Positions 30,601 to 38,700 of a DNA stretch of 64,000 nucleotides are shown piece after piece (position 1 is the stretch's first letter; the number at the start of each line of letters is the position of its first letter). This DNA comes from Tritrichomonas musculus (Eukaryota > Parabasalia > Tritrichomonadida > Tritrichomonadidae). The notes under the pieces were generated by a model. The model was given only the letters and a program-made list of their open reading frames with translations. It did not search any database and was not told where the DNA came from. The stretch is from positions 7,998,001 through 8,062,000 of the forward strand of contig JAPFFF010000003.1 of NCBI GenBank assembly GCA_039105265.1. Reading direction: 5' to 3'. The position numbers were made by a program, and so were the translations under genes.

Positions 30601-32707
30601 GGTTCGAAATGAAATCGATTACCTTTCTTCTTCACCTAAAATTAAAGGCTGGTCAACTGATTCTTATATTGATTTATTAAAAGATAAAGTTCTTTTTGTT
30701 TTACAAGAAAAACTACAAGAAATCATATCATCTAATCAAGAGCGAAAGATTAAAAGCCATTTGATTCAATTAATCAAAAAAGTTAGAAATATAAAAACTA
30801 ATAAAGAAGGACATAAAAATTTCAAAGATTCTTTTATAAATGCCATACAAAATATAATTGACAATAATCCAACTGAAGAGTTGCTATTAAAGTGCCAAGA
30901 AAATTATGATGATTTCATTAAGGTGATATCAAAAGATAATGCAAACTATACAAAAGAAAACTTTAATTGGCCATCATCATCAAATCAGCAAGAATCACAA
31001 TTCACATCAACAATAAAGCTCTATCAACATATTCTTTGGTATTCACAAGCATCAACAGTTATTGAAAGGATAACAAATCAAAATGAAAAGAGTGTTGTGA
31101 AAAATATATCTGATTTATGCGAAATTCCTGATCTGAAGGGAATATCTTCATATTTAATCAGCAAAATATGTAGAAATGATAATTTAAAAGAAAGAAAGAT
31201 TGATAACCAAGATTTAAACTTGCTTAAATCAACATTGAATGCACATTTTATTTGTAAACTCTTAAAAGATGATTTATTTGATAGAATTAATGATCTAGAT
31301 GTAATTTTAAATAATCTTGAAAATAGAAAATCAGAGAACTCAGAATTGATTTGGATTGATTCATATGCAAACAAATATCCTCTTGATTTACAGATTGTTT
31401 TACCTCACTTTTTACCAAATGATATATTCTCGTTATTTGTTTGTTATGAAAATAACAAAACACCATCATGTGGCCCTTATTTCAAAGATAACAAAATAAT
31501 AGATAAAGACTTGGTAAATTCATTAAAAGCTTTTCTTCGAAAGAAAACGACAAATGATAAAACTAAATTCACCAAATATTGTGTGTCTGTTGGAATTGAA
31601 ATTTACCGCTATAAGATAAATAATCAAGATGAGATTCCAAACGATTTTAATGACTTTAGATCATTTATTCAAAAAGAATTGGATTCATTAAAATCTGATA
31701 AAAATAAAGAATACATTCTAAAACATATTTTGGAAATTCTGAAAATAGGTGAACAACTTACATATGGTCCACGATTTTCTTTTACATTCAATGACATATT
31801 ATTTTTGGAGAAAGATTGGATTAATGATGAAACATTTGTAAACAAATATCCATCTTTAGTTTATTGGCTTTCGTTACATGAAGATTGTAAGGAAAAGTTT
31901 CAACACATTTTCCGAAATTATGAATTTTCTGATCAAAAATTACCATTTTGGTTATTCGCTTTGAGAATAATGTCTTCTCTAAAATGCATTAAGTTTAATT
32001 GTAACAATCAATCAAGAATTGCCAATTTAATCAAAGATAAAATAAACAAATCAACTTTATCATTTTTCGAAAAATCAAGAGAAACTTCATTTGGTACAAA
32101 ATGGATCAACTTTTTACTTCCAAAAGTTCCATCAGAAATATTTAATAGTAACTACAAAATGTTATATCAATTCTTTGTTAATTTATCACAAGACAATACA
32201 ACAGATCATAAGTTCTTAATTGAACAGAAAGAAAAAGCAATTGAATTATTTGCTCAAAAAATTACTGAAATGGTTTTTGAAGATTCAATTGATTCTTTAA
32301 TGAATATGACATTTAATCAAAAAGAAGATAATGATTTACTAGCATTTATTATTGACCCTCAATCTCAAATTGATTTAGAAATCAACAAGCATCTGAACAA
32401 ATTGTTTTCTAGCTTCATGAACAATAATAATTTTACTCAACTCAAAGCTTGCTCAAATAGCATTAATGATGAATTTGATGGATTTATTAACATTCTTAAA
32501 CATTTGGCCCAGAAAGAAAACTCATTAATTGATTCTGAATTTGAACAAACCAGAGAAAAAGAATTCAATTCAATAAAAAAAAAATATTCTATCTCATTAA
32601 TGAATATAATTTATTGTATAATGATCTTATGGCAGATAACATTAGAAAAAATGATTGCATTGAAAAAATTATTCGATTATACGATATCACACAAAATGAA
32701 TATATGA
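21608..32707 (+). CDS. Giant pseudokinase-AAA+ protein, part 1 (frame 2)
   Basis: 3,699 aa to its stop, but true coding probably leaves this frame at the A10 run (32575-32584) and continues in the next entry. Residues about 15-285 resemble a kinase without its catalytic motifs: HRD is HGN (145-147) and DFG is SDL (164-166), hence a pseudokinase. Six AAA+ modules of the dynein/midasin (AAA_5) type follow, with Walker A-like sites GDTGTAKT (454), GEEGCGLTK (761), GPTGVGKT (1113), a degenerate GSSGYKT (about 1434), GLPGQGKQ (1864) and GATSSGKS (2184). Walker B-like strands include LLLDEIN (about 530). A long helical linker fills about 2450-3660. Only midasin and dynein are known to carry six such modules in one chain. 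Remodelling of a large complex is inferred. Confidence 0.85.
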   Translation: MISNQLKIYLSTPHEFSHVAEICNGRFNRITQVIHNDIQNTYIKRSFTNNLDDETYELFIQICEELLEYQKKLPFSLPISFIIELSENIFPALITPYYEKRSLRDLILYECNDDNIHEFDEYQRIIFIYCLALFLEQLHSNDKFHGNFKASNIIIDDNFYPLVSDLFLYKLHTNDKKEKTIDSVVSLPPEILLNLEYSTKSDIYSFGIIVLQIFHRRINIFSNKNQDVSEIEKEINNFHFEDIIDILPESIRSITLKCLSYVPEDRPNASEIRSTFQEIISKAQFNDYYTKLQNFIHSKFESEDDENELKKEIENNNIEYLFKYAVKIKQTNENEALLYFRYGANQNPPHTPSLKYYESICRKRKEPADQIQIIDNGPSKKFIHLMNDPFFMKTKIDMNTIVNDVNKHFNDEETIEFDKEILKKKGFILTKGAQKRLTKICRYILEGVPVLLEGDTGTAKTKSVQICCEMLEKRLVKYNLSSETKTGDLLGRYVGDPNSWSGIKMHEGPFIDAFEGRKDDDDNELSCVLLLDEINLANQECLHFIEETLDSDEISTEIPGMPLKKILKGPGFRLIATQNPNKGLFQHKRQNLGLKFYSRFQVIHFPKLEADELKDIALGLADCDDFNYKEDAKLINDLVDFHVKWSELPEIRDEVQCFTVREIEATIHALRGPDALNPYDAVMTIYGARYQKEKKFLLTETLLSFESFKKYQLKSIENKINFKYVFNGVEFPDCYHNKNLADALQSVFISFKMNRHVILAGEEGCGLTKIARLISQCHNMKLNDEKSNKEYFCICTEETKCSDLIGGQRASESIKKTKSLIKWKQGFLSKAIKSGHCAILDSIDEATSTVTERINPLLDQKFDSDQMKFEVPENPNEPEIMINPNFRLLCTCKVDKINQMSPAFINRFDVVVLENQLENIEEKELKELISMLMKEATISPSLLPNKESKSKKEKDNEDDWFDYGSSYYSSESDEEKNNEEEQEAEEEISKDFTISDEIIDLVYQRLDIKKLPTFQNLSQFCKAVAKYSSFFDSEETITMKDIVDFSYKMLQKTTDFAEDEIPISMINFLLDNLKNKDNEINGQFIYKESKVLRTFIAKLYAASIINLPVCVYGPTGVGKTSAAEQFSKERSIKGYQKHSFHAGTKPKHFYATTTIQDKKISLKYGSLTTAMIKGQVFIADEMNLSSLTNMKSLAPALEPCIGKDVFIPGIGETISIDPDFFFIACQNELGTLGRNAIPTSIASRFRYFDYPELKDDEIAELCVSKRFVLYDKKDREDLYNKENFIKDSRNLGRFMITLNNLKQRVIPKWSFRDITKIFLRICQQDAFPNKYKNITFYHHVLFYTMSVANEEDSKVILEKICDLIHEKFELSTDQRNEIFDCYICDPEIDGRFLMKGKSGVLSTECDISSPAPLLNALFITKLSHESEPIIYMGSSGYKTYLAKKLLRNAKTITLNQESTNAQLLGKSYPFTKTESKLFYLDTLTKILNVNYDVIYNLKEKLQNNNLKLNEFITVVSSIPEEKQNKLFDRLNNGKIPLETFLEKVFDLYLNRRLPESFKYAFINLTTKLFTESDSDSNSIISNFVFEFKPGLFLSSILEGKSLILKNLSNLPTIVFERFNEVFSGEHSLTLQEDINNTFTEENTNRKLSDFNDTFRVFGTCPPNSITKLSEAVLSRFTVIYTHEYQPKDQKKVLYFLENLKLDQSLIDYIINFSEQMNNDHSIKRPISFIQMINIIDMCSRLISMHENIDQKDILRTVLYRVVLGLFEKRDRMKGKLREKINNIFNDIGIPLLHELTSPLSENPIYVSIEKGIQIVKSKITNISIQSPTAHEVENDNISFTKMFVEMVETIHLGLASNTPVILEGLPGQGKQTAIKLVADTLGYNVINIMISQSTKADDLLGKLNISYDEDHNIRVEIIKTKLVEAIESENKASSSIIVFHNINHASSAVLEVIQTIFDSHESNICLTNGTLIPKGKLNLIGIYNTQNGYSNRANLPSSLIYSSLYYIVNNPTKDELRSVIQKLFRNTEFQEDWEGLYSIFNITNKIAKDNNTASILTLNDVVKYIIFRKATFAKFDKDIITQMIFAYRFINEETIKEVKKQINVNEMNFSPSFNYNIEKLLLNINVKSDDSKEFQEGINIELFTNKINVEDIESNISCLTLPQKHCLLFLACSVISKRSCILQGATSSGKSHIIRLFAKMLGQELIVYQMNKDTGISILTGQPLLSSTLNNEDIDNIILWFENISIVPAFKEYIKDNFSENPKEWKLTDFSYLLNYIDENQEMISENNKEFINKTVIEIKKIIRHEKRFTHQESEFIKALKEGKWVLIDGIESAPPEIAQKISSLCGDDPELHLIERGKNNYFSRNKRENAQPISDNFHLFVTFNPSSQKENISLDPTFFNKCVSFTLPPIDSTPEYSAQILHGSLVKMLYPNEIAIEIGARMSMSHKVAKNESMNNNDVFAGDLQFTGRTLKFITTEFQLHSTSNDDISNDIYMPVCNSFHSFYWNSEMKNDEKLGKNEGKLKKYMIDAFSKPADNDIVTSLNQKSDNPKVRNVDVLMILRSIQLFACKKVNKSEFSYEFIQKCRKTRLSDIPFVIKHIEDTISIINDHSLNSDEVNQFECHQLIIILNILYEINNLIPNVGNEFKDVPLDNSDLLSIDNKLEFQLLKLQLLEKLQNDNFAFINPKTPEIFYNQKLLNLFQIVIEMTENPTIDHFDEFISIISKNQQLIPLIESIFPYNLFMDTQFETMNYWMPMFLNLYNKKITFHVKTNENEYDFINDESKFEPTYVFDQNNAHETLLLYPGTRLKIHSLANKDSKSRHSHEKHRKTLSTKPDIKYEDLLKKNYEIYGLTQFILSNNITDDSKLEDEKKKYSKKVPFPKENQKSKFSLLLPKNAPKRSMVSNIWSLIFSMQEDCSNILSKYLHPLEIDIYKYLSQLLQVLNRRNINGILALTKWMNDFNNISFGDENRYLWKLYDGTLQLDIKMNENKIQDQIDMVRNEIDYLSSSPKIKGWSTDSYIDLLKDKVLFVLQEKLQEIISSNQERKIKSHLIQLIKKVRNIKTNKEGHKNFKDSFINAIQNIIDNNPTEELLLKCQENYDDFIKVISKDNANYTKENFNWPSSSNQQESQFTSTIKLYQHILWYSQASTVIERITNQNEKSVVKNISDLCEIPDLKGISSYLISKICRNDNLKERKIDNQDLNLLKSTLNAHFICKLLKDDLFDRINDLDVILNNLENRKSENSELIWIDSYANKYPLDLQIVLPHFLPNDIFSLFVCYENNKTPSCGPYFKDNKIIDKDLVNSLKAFLRKKTTNDKTKFTKYCVSVGIEIYRYKINNQDEIPNDFNDFRSFIQKELDSLKSDKNKEYILKHILEILKIGEQLTYGPRFSFTFNDILFLEKDWINDETFVNKYPSLVYWLSLHEDCKEKFQHIFRNYEFSDQKLPFWLFALRIMSSLKCIKFNCNNQSRIANLIKDKINKSTLSFFEKSRETSFGTKWINFLLPKVPSEIFNSNYKMLYQFFVNLSQDNTTDHKFLIEQKEKAIELFAQKITEMVFEDSIDSLMNMTFNQKEDNDLLAFIIDPQSQIDLEINKHLNKLFSSFMNNNNFTQLKACSNSINDEFDGFINILKHLAQKENSLIDSEFEQTREKEFNSIKKKYSISLMNIIYCIMILWQITLEKMIALKKLFDYTISHKMNI
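32575..32584 (+). other. A10 run where the giant gene changes frame
   Basis: TAAAAAAAAAAT sits where the upstream frame (EFNSIKKK) stops looking like protein and the frame one base back becomes sensible (IFYLINEYNLLYNDL). One missing A, or a -1 slip on the A run, would join both parts into a single reading. Confidence 0.7.
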
Positions 32708-35700
32708 TACCATTCAAACAAAATGAATCATTAAATCCATTGATAATAAATATCGTATCTTATGAGTGTTATGAAGACAGGAAAATGGAACTAATATTTC
32801 CAAATGGTTCCTCATATAAATTTAAAAATAACCCCTATTATAGTGAAATATATTTCAGAGATAAAGATTATAATTTTGATGATTTGAATCTGGCAGAACT
32901 TGTTGATAAAAAAGGAAGAAAATTTGATAAGTTTGTTTATTATGAACATTATTTTCCATATACAATAAATGAAGATATAATTGATCAATTTTGTCAAAAT
33001 GAGGCTATTTTAAATAAACCTTATCTTATTTATGGAAATCGTTTTAATTTGAATGATTATATAAATGAACTAACCCAAAATATAAAGAAATTGACTTTCT
33101 TAACTGAAGGAATTGAAAATGATATTATATCATCAAAAATAACTTATGATTCAATTAACAAATTAATTCAAATCACCAAAACAGTTGATACTTTGATTTC
33201 AATATTAAATGTCAATTATAACAATAAACAAGGAAAACCAAATGATATTGACCATCACCTAAAAGAACTTGGCAGCAAATTAAAACATCTAAAATCATAT
33301 GCAAATAATCTTAGTAATTACATAAATGGCCAAGCTTTCAAAGGGAATTATAATGAGATTTTACCAGCGAATAGGAAAAATTCATTTAGTTATAAATATA
33401 ATTTGCCTTTTCCATCAACTGACTCTCAAGACATTAATAAGTCAATCTTTTCATCTCTAAATAATAATAATTGCAATTTTCTTTCATCACCATTTTTAAG
33501 TATCGAAAATGAAGATTCAATATCCTGCTGTTTTGATACACTTGAATGTACAATCGGTCCTTTAATTCCATCTCTTTATTCAGAAAAAGTTACACTTAAC
33601 TTTATCTCATTTATTGATGAACAAATCACAATTGATATTGAAACAAAAGATGAACAATACCAATCTTGGTTTTATTCAAAAACATTTATGCCAAAAGAGA
33701 TTGCTAAAATTTATATTACATTATCAAATTCATCATTAAAGCAACATGAAAGTTTCGATATTGAAGCAGATATAATTATTTCATCACCTGGATTAAGATC
33801 TTTAATATTGCCAACTATCTTTCATATTATTCTTGCTCCTCAAATAGTTTTCTTCTCATGCACTCAATATCCAATTGCTTTAACAGATAAAAACTTTTAT
33901 CTTTGCACCGATAAACTAATGTCAAATGATGAACTTAATTTCACATTTCATAATCATAATATTATTAATGAACCTCTTAGTTATAGAGTTCGGTTTGAGA
34001 GTCTTGATGATAATACATCACCCAAACCTGAAAAAAATGCTAATAATAAAGATAGTTTAAGCATAGTTATTCCAAGAGTAGAAAAGCCATCTAGGATTCA
34101 TTTTTCAGTTAATATCAAATTCTCTGAAAAATTGCAAACTAATGTAATAATTGATTCAATTATTCTTCCATTTGACTTTTCATTTAGCTTATATGATTAT
34201 ACGCAAAAAAGATACGTTAATGATTCATCTAAAATCATGTTTTCCAATCAATATCTTGGTCGGCAAATAGTATTACATTGCAGAATTTCAAGTCCAATTT
34301 TTGAGATGTTAAAAGATAAACAAACAGTTTTCAAAGGAATATTTTATTCTAAATTTGTTCAAGGCATTGAAATCGTTAAAAAAGAAATTGGAGAAACTTT
34401 TGAAATTGATAAAGAAACAGATTTTGATATATATTTAAACATCAAAAATAAGTTAACAAATTATCAATCAGATAATTATATATCAATCACAGTTAAAAAT
34501 ATAATGAAAAGGATAAATCTTTCTTTCTGTTTTCCTGAAAGTGTTATTGATACCAACAATAAAACAAAAGTCATTCAAGCAAATTTATCAAAATATGACT
34601 TTTACTATGGAAAGCAAATCAATTCTGATTGGATTAGAATTACCAAATCAACAAAAATAGAAGATATTTATGCAATCTGTTCACCATTCAATGCATTTCA
34701 AACCAAACAAGCCAAAATTCAATATCAAAGGAGCAATTGTTCTATATTCAATTCAAAAGAAAATAAATTTGTTTATTTATCATCAAATGGTAAAATAATA
34801 ATAAAACAAGAAAACAAGAATCAATATCCAAATTTTCTTACAAAAATGCTAATGCATTACAATATTCCTTTGTTTGGAATATGCCAAAATGAATGGTATC
34901 CAGTATTTGATAAATATTCAAAACAATTGAAAAATAATTTATTGGAAATAACCAAAGAAAACAGTGAAAAAGCCAAAAAATTAATTAAACAAATTTCTTC
35001 TCATAAAAATCTTGAATTGAACTCATTTGAAAAATTTGCTTCACTGATATTTAACAAAGATGATTTAATTAATGGAATTAAAGATATTATCAATCATGAG
35101 GAATTAAAATGTTTTAAAGACAATTTATTTAATAATAATAGAGAAAATTGCTCAGAACAAATTTTATCTTATATTGAGCAATATGGATCATGTGAAAAAG
35201 AATTAAAAGGCGTTATTTCATATAATATAATTGTTTTATTACATGAAACTTTTGCAAGAAGATTTTTTGAACTACAAGTAAATAATTTTAATTTGAAACC
35301 AATCATTTCTGAAGAAGAACTAACAGCAAAATCAAATGAACTTTATGAGCAATATTGCATAATTGAAGATGACGCTTTAAGACATAATAAATATCAGTTC
35401 ACTCATGAAATAGAAAAACTAAAGAATTCGATATCTTCAATAAAATGCAGTGAAATTCCACCATTAGAAGAACAAAATGAAGCTTATTTACTTGGAGTAG
35501 AAGCTATTCCAGTCAAAAGAAACATTCCACCAGAATTCATAATTATTTCAAATAAAGGAACTAATTCATTATCGAGTAAGAACATAACAGTTAATCTTCC
35601 TGAAATTATATTACCAGATATTTCACGATCTAATGAATTGAGCATAATTAAAATGAATGATTTCTATCAAACTTGCCTTAAAGGAACCAGAATCCTTCCA

Positions 35701-38700
35701 ATTTTTGTTAAAAATTTAGCCAGTGAAAAAACAGATGAAAACATTAGTCAAGCTTTTGATTACTTTGTTTCATTATATCGAACTTTTAAGAATCTGCAAG
35801 ATCAAGATAAATCCATTATTTCACAAGCTGTTAATGAATTCAGAGAATCATTTTGTTCAATGATTGGCAAATTCACCAGAGCTGGAATGGATATATCTAA
35901 ATTCATTGATAGAAGATACATACCAACTAATGAAACAAACCAAGATTTTATTTCATATCCAAATAAAACAGAAATTTATTTACCTCCTGATTCATGGAAC
36001 ACCGGAATAATTCAACATGAAAATACTATTGCACTTCAAAATATCACAGAAAATGATAAACTTCATGTAGGCGAACTAGAATCATTTGAAGAAGAACCAC
36101 AGTTTTTCGATGAAGCTAGATTTCCAGCCAAAGAAACAAAAGTTGTTGATTCACAGCCAACTTCAGCTAAAGATGAAAAAGTTCAAGTTTCTTTGCTTTA
36201 CACAACGAGTCCAAATGATAACAAAGAAGAAGAAGAATCAGATAATGATGAAGATGATGAATATGATCATTCGGAAGGCAATAAAGATGATAATTCTAAC
36301 AATAAAGTTCATGTTACGTTAGATAAAGAATCTGTGGAAATTAGCAATGAAAATCTTGATGGTCTTGTTTCCAATTTCTCTGAAAGAGATAGTATTAAAG
36401 CTTCAATTGCAAGAATGAGTGAAATGAATGAAATGTCAAATCTTGTAGTTAATGATTGTTCGCCACCAAAAATTAATCCGCAATTCTTTAAGCCACCTAC
36501 CAATGAAAATCCACTTAATCTACCAATACAACTACTAATTAAGCAAAGTTTAACACTGAGCCATCATTTGATAATTGCAATCTCAAACCAAGATATTCAA
36601 TTTTCAAATTTATGTGCCAACATTCTTGTTGATTGTAGCTGCTTCATTTCTGTAGAAAACAAAATGTTTAACATGCTTCTTATTTGTGCTTTAACAACAG
36701 CATTGAATGTTTTATCAATTCCATATTCAATTGCTGTTTTTGGAGACAGCAATTTCAAATGTGTAATCAAATCATTTGATGAGAATCATTCATCTTTTGC
36801 TTTACAAAAAGTTTTGGATTGTTTGTTCATCAAAAGATTTTGTTCAAATCTTCCAACAGCTGTTAAATTTGCTATTGATAACATGGAACATGATAGGAGA
36901 AAACAAAGAGCAATATTCACATTCACAAGTGGACTTGATAATCAAATAAGATTATATAAATCTTGGGCCGAATCTATCTTTAACAAAGAAGTTCTTTCAT
37001 TCCATTTCATCTTTATTAAATCAAAAGAGCTTGAAATGAAAGATGAAGATTATCTTCAGAAAGTTTGGAAGAATTTTGAAGTTGAAACAAAGAAATTTGG
37101 TGCTCTTTCTAATGTCAAGGTTACTCCATTAAATTCACAGCTCACTTCATTTGGAGCATTTTCTGATTCTTTTGTATCTGTAATGAAAAGGAATAATGAA
37201 CCAGAAACAAAGCCATTACCTTTTGCTCAACCTATTTTTGATATATCAAATCAACTCCAAAATATCGATGTTTTCTATCAATTAATTGATGATAAAAGCA
37301 AAAACATGTTTAGTGAAAACAATGATATTTACGTCGAAACAACAGATGTTCTTAAAAATATAACATCTAAAATTGATAGATTAGATGTATCTCTCTATCG
37401 TAACAAATTAAGTCAAATGATAAAACCACATTCAGAGAAGAGAAAAGATAATTTCAATTCTTTTCTTAAGAAATTTATTGAAAATAGAACAAAAATAAAT
37501 CAATCAACATTAGAAACTATTTTTAGACCAAATAAAGCTTCACGAACAGTTCTTTCAAATACAGGATCTGATATTGACATCACAGCATTAATATTGAACA
37601 TAATTAATCCAGTTCCAGATCCGCTTATTTATTTAGAAGAGAAAGGAGGATTGATTAGAAATTATGGAGTTTCAGTCATTATTGATCCATCAATATCATG
37701 TCTATTCAATTTATCTGCTGCTCATACATTGTTAACAATAAGAACAGTTCTTTCTTCATTTGCAGCGCTTGATCTTCCTTGTTTTGATCTCATCGTTTCA
37801 GGAAATCCGCAGCCAACAATTTTGTGTTCAGAAGTTGGAACGTTACACACACTTGATCATAAATCGAACATTTGGGAGTCACTCTTTACATTGCTCCAAA
37901 GCCCAGTACCAAAATCTGATCTGGCATCAGCAATTAACGCTGCTTATGACATCAAACGAATGAGATCAAAAGATTACACAAGCTTGCTCTTCGTTATAAC
38001 AGATGGTCTATATGAAAAAACGCATAAAAATCGGATTCTTCAAGTTGTAAATAATTGTGTTCAGAGTGGAATTGCTGTGTTTGGTATTGGTGTTGGCACT
38101 TATCCTAAAGGAATTGATGATTTATTCCCGCAAGTTGTTTTTGCACCAAATCCATCATTAGTGATGAAATGCGTTGCTTCGATTTTCGGCGATTCAATTT
38201 CAAATCGGAAAGAAAAAATGCCACCGATTTATCCAATGGACTTGCACATCGAAGACATCAAGTCATCATTCAACAACCTTATCAAGAATGAAGACAAGCC
38301 GATATTTAGTAATCTTAAAGAAGAACTAAGTAAGATCAAGCACTTACAAGATGCATTTCGTCATTATCTGAATGCAGAAGGGGACATTGGAAATGCACAG
38401 AAAGGATTCACTAATTTTGAAGGTGAAAATGCAGAAATGTACAAGCGAAACACATTCCAAACTCAAAAGATTCTCATTGTTATGCTTTGGGATTATTCGA
38501 TGAATCCAGCGAAAGAATCCCGAGAGCTTCAAGTGAAGTACATCTATGAGAACTTTAATTCATATAAAAGAGAATGCATTAAAACAGCAGTTGAACACTT
38601 TGGTATCACTGTTGAAGTTGTTCAAAATTACAAATCAGCAATCGAAAAATTGTTAAGACAAGAAAGGAATGGCTTTTGTGATTATTACTCCGTTTGGATA

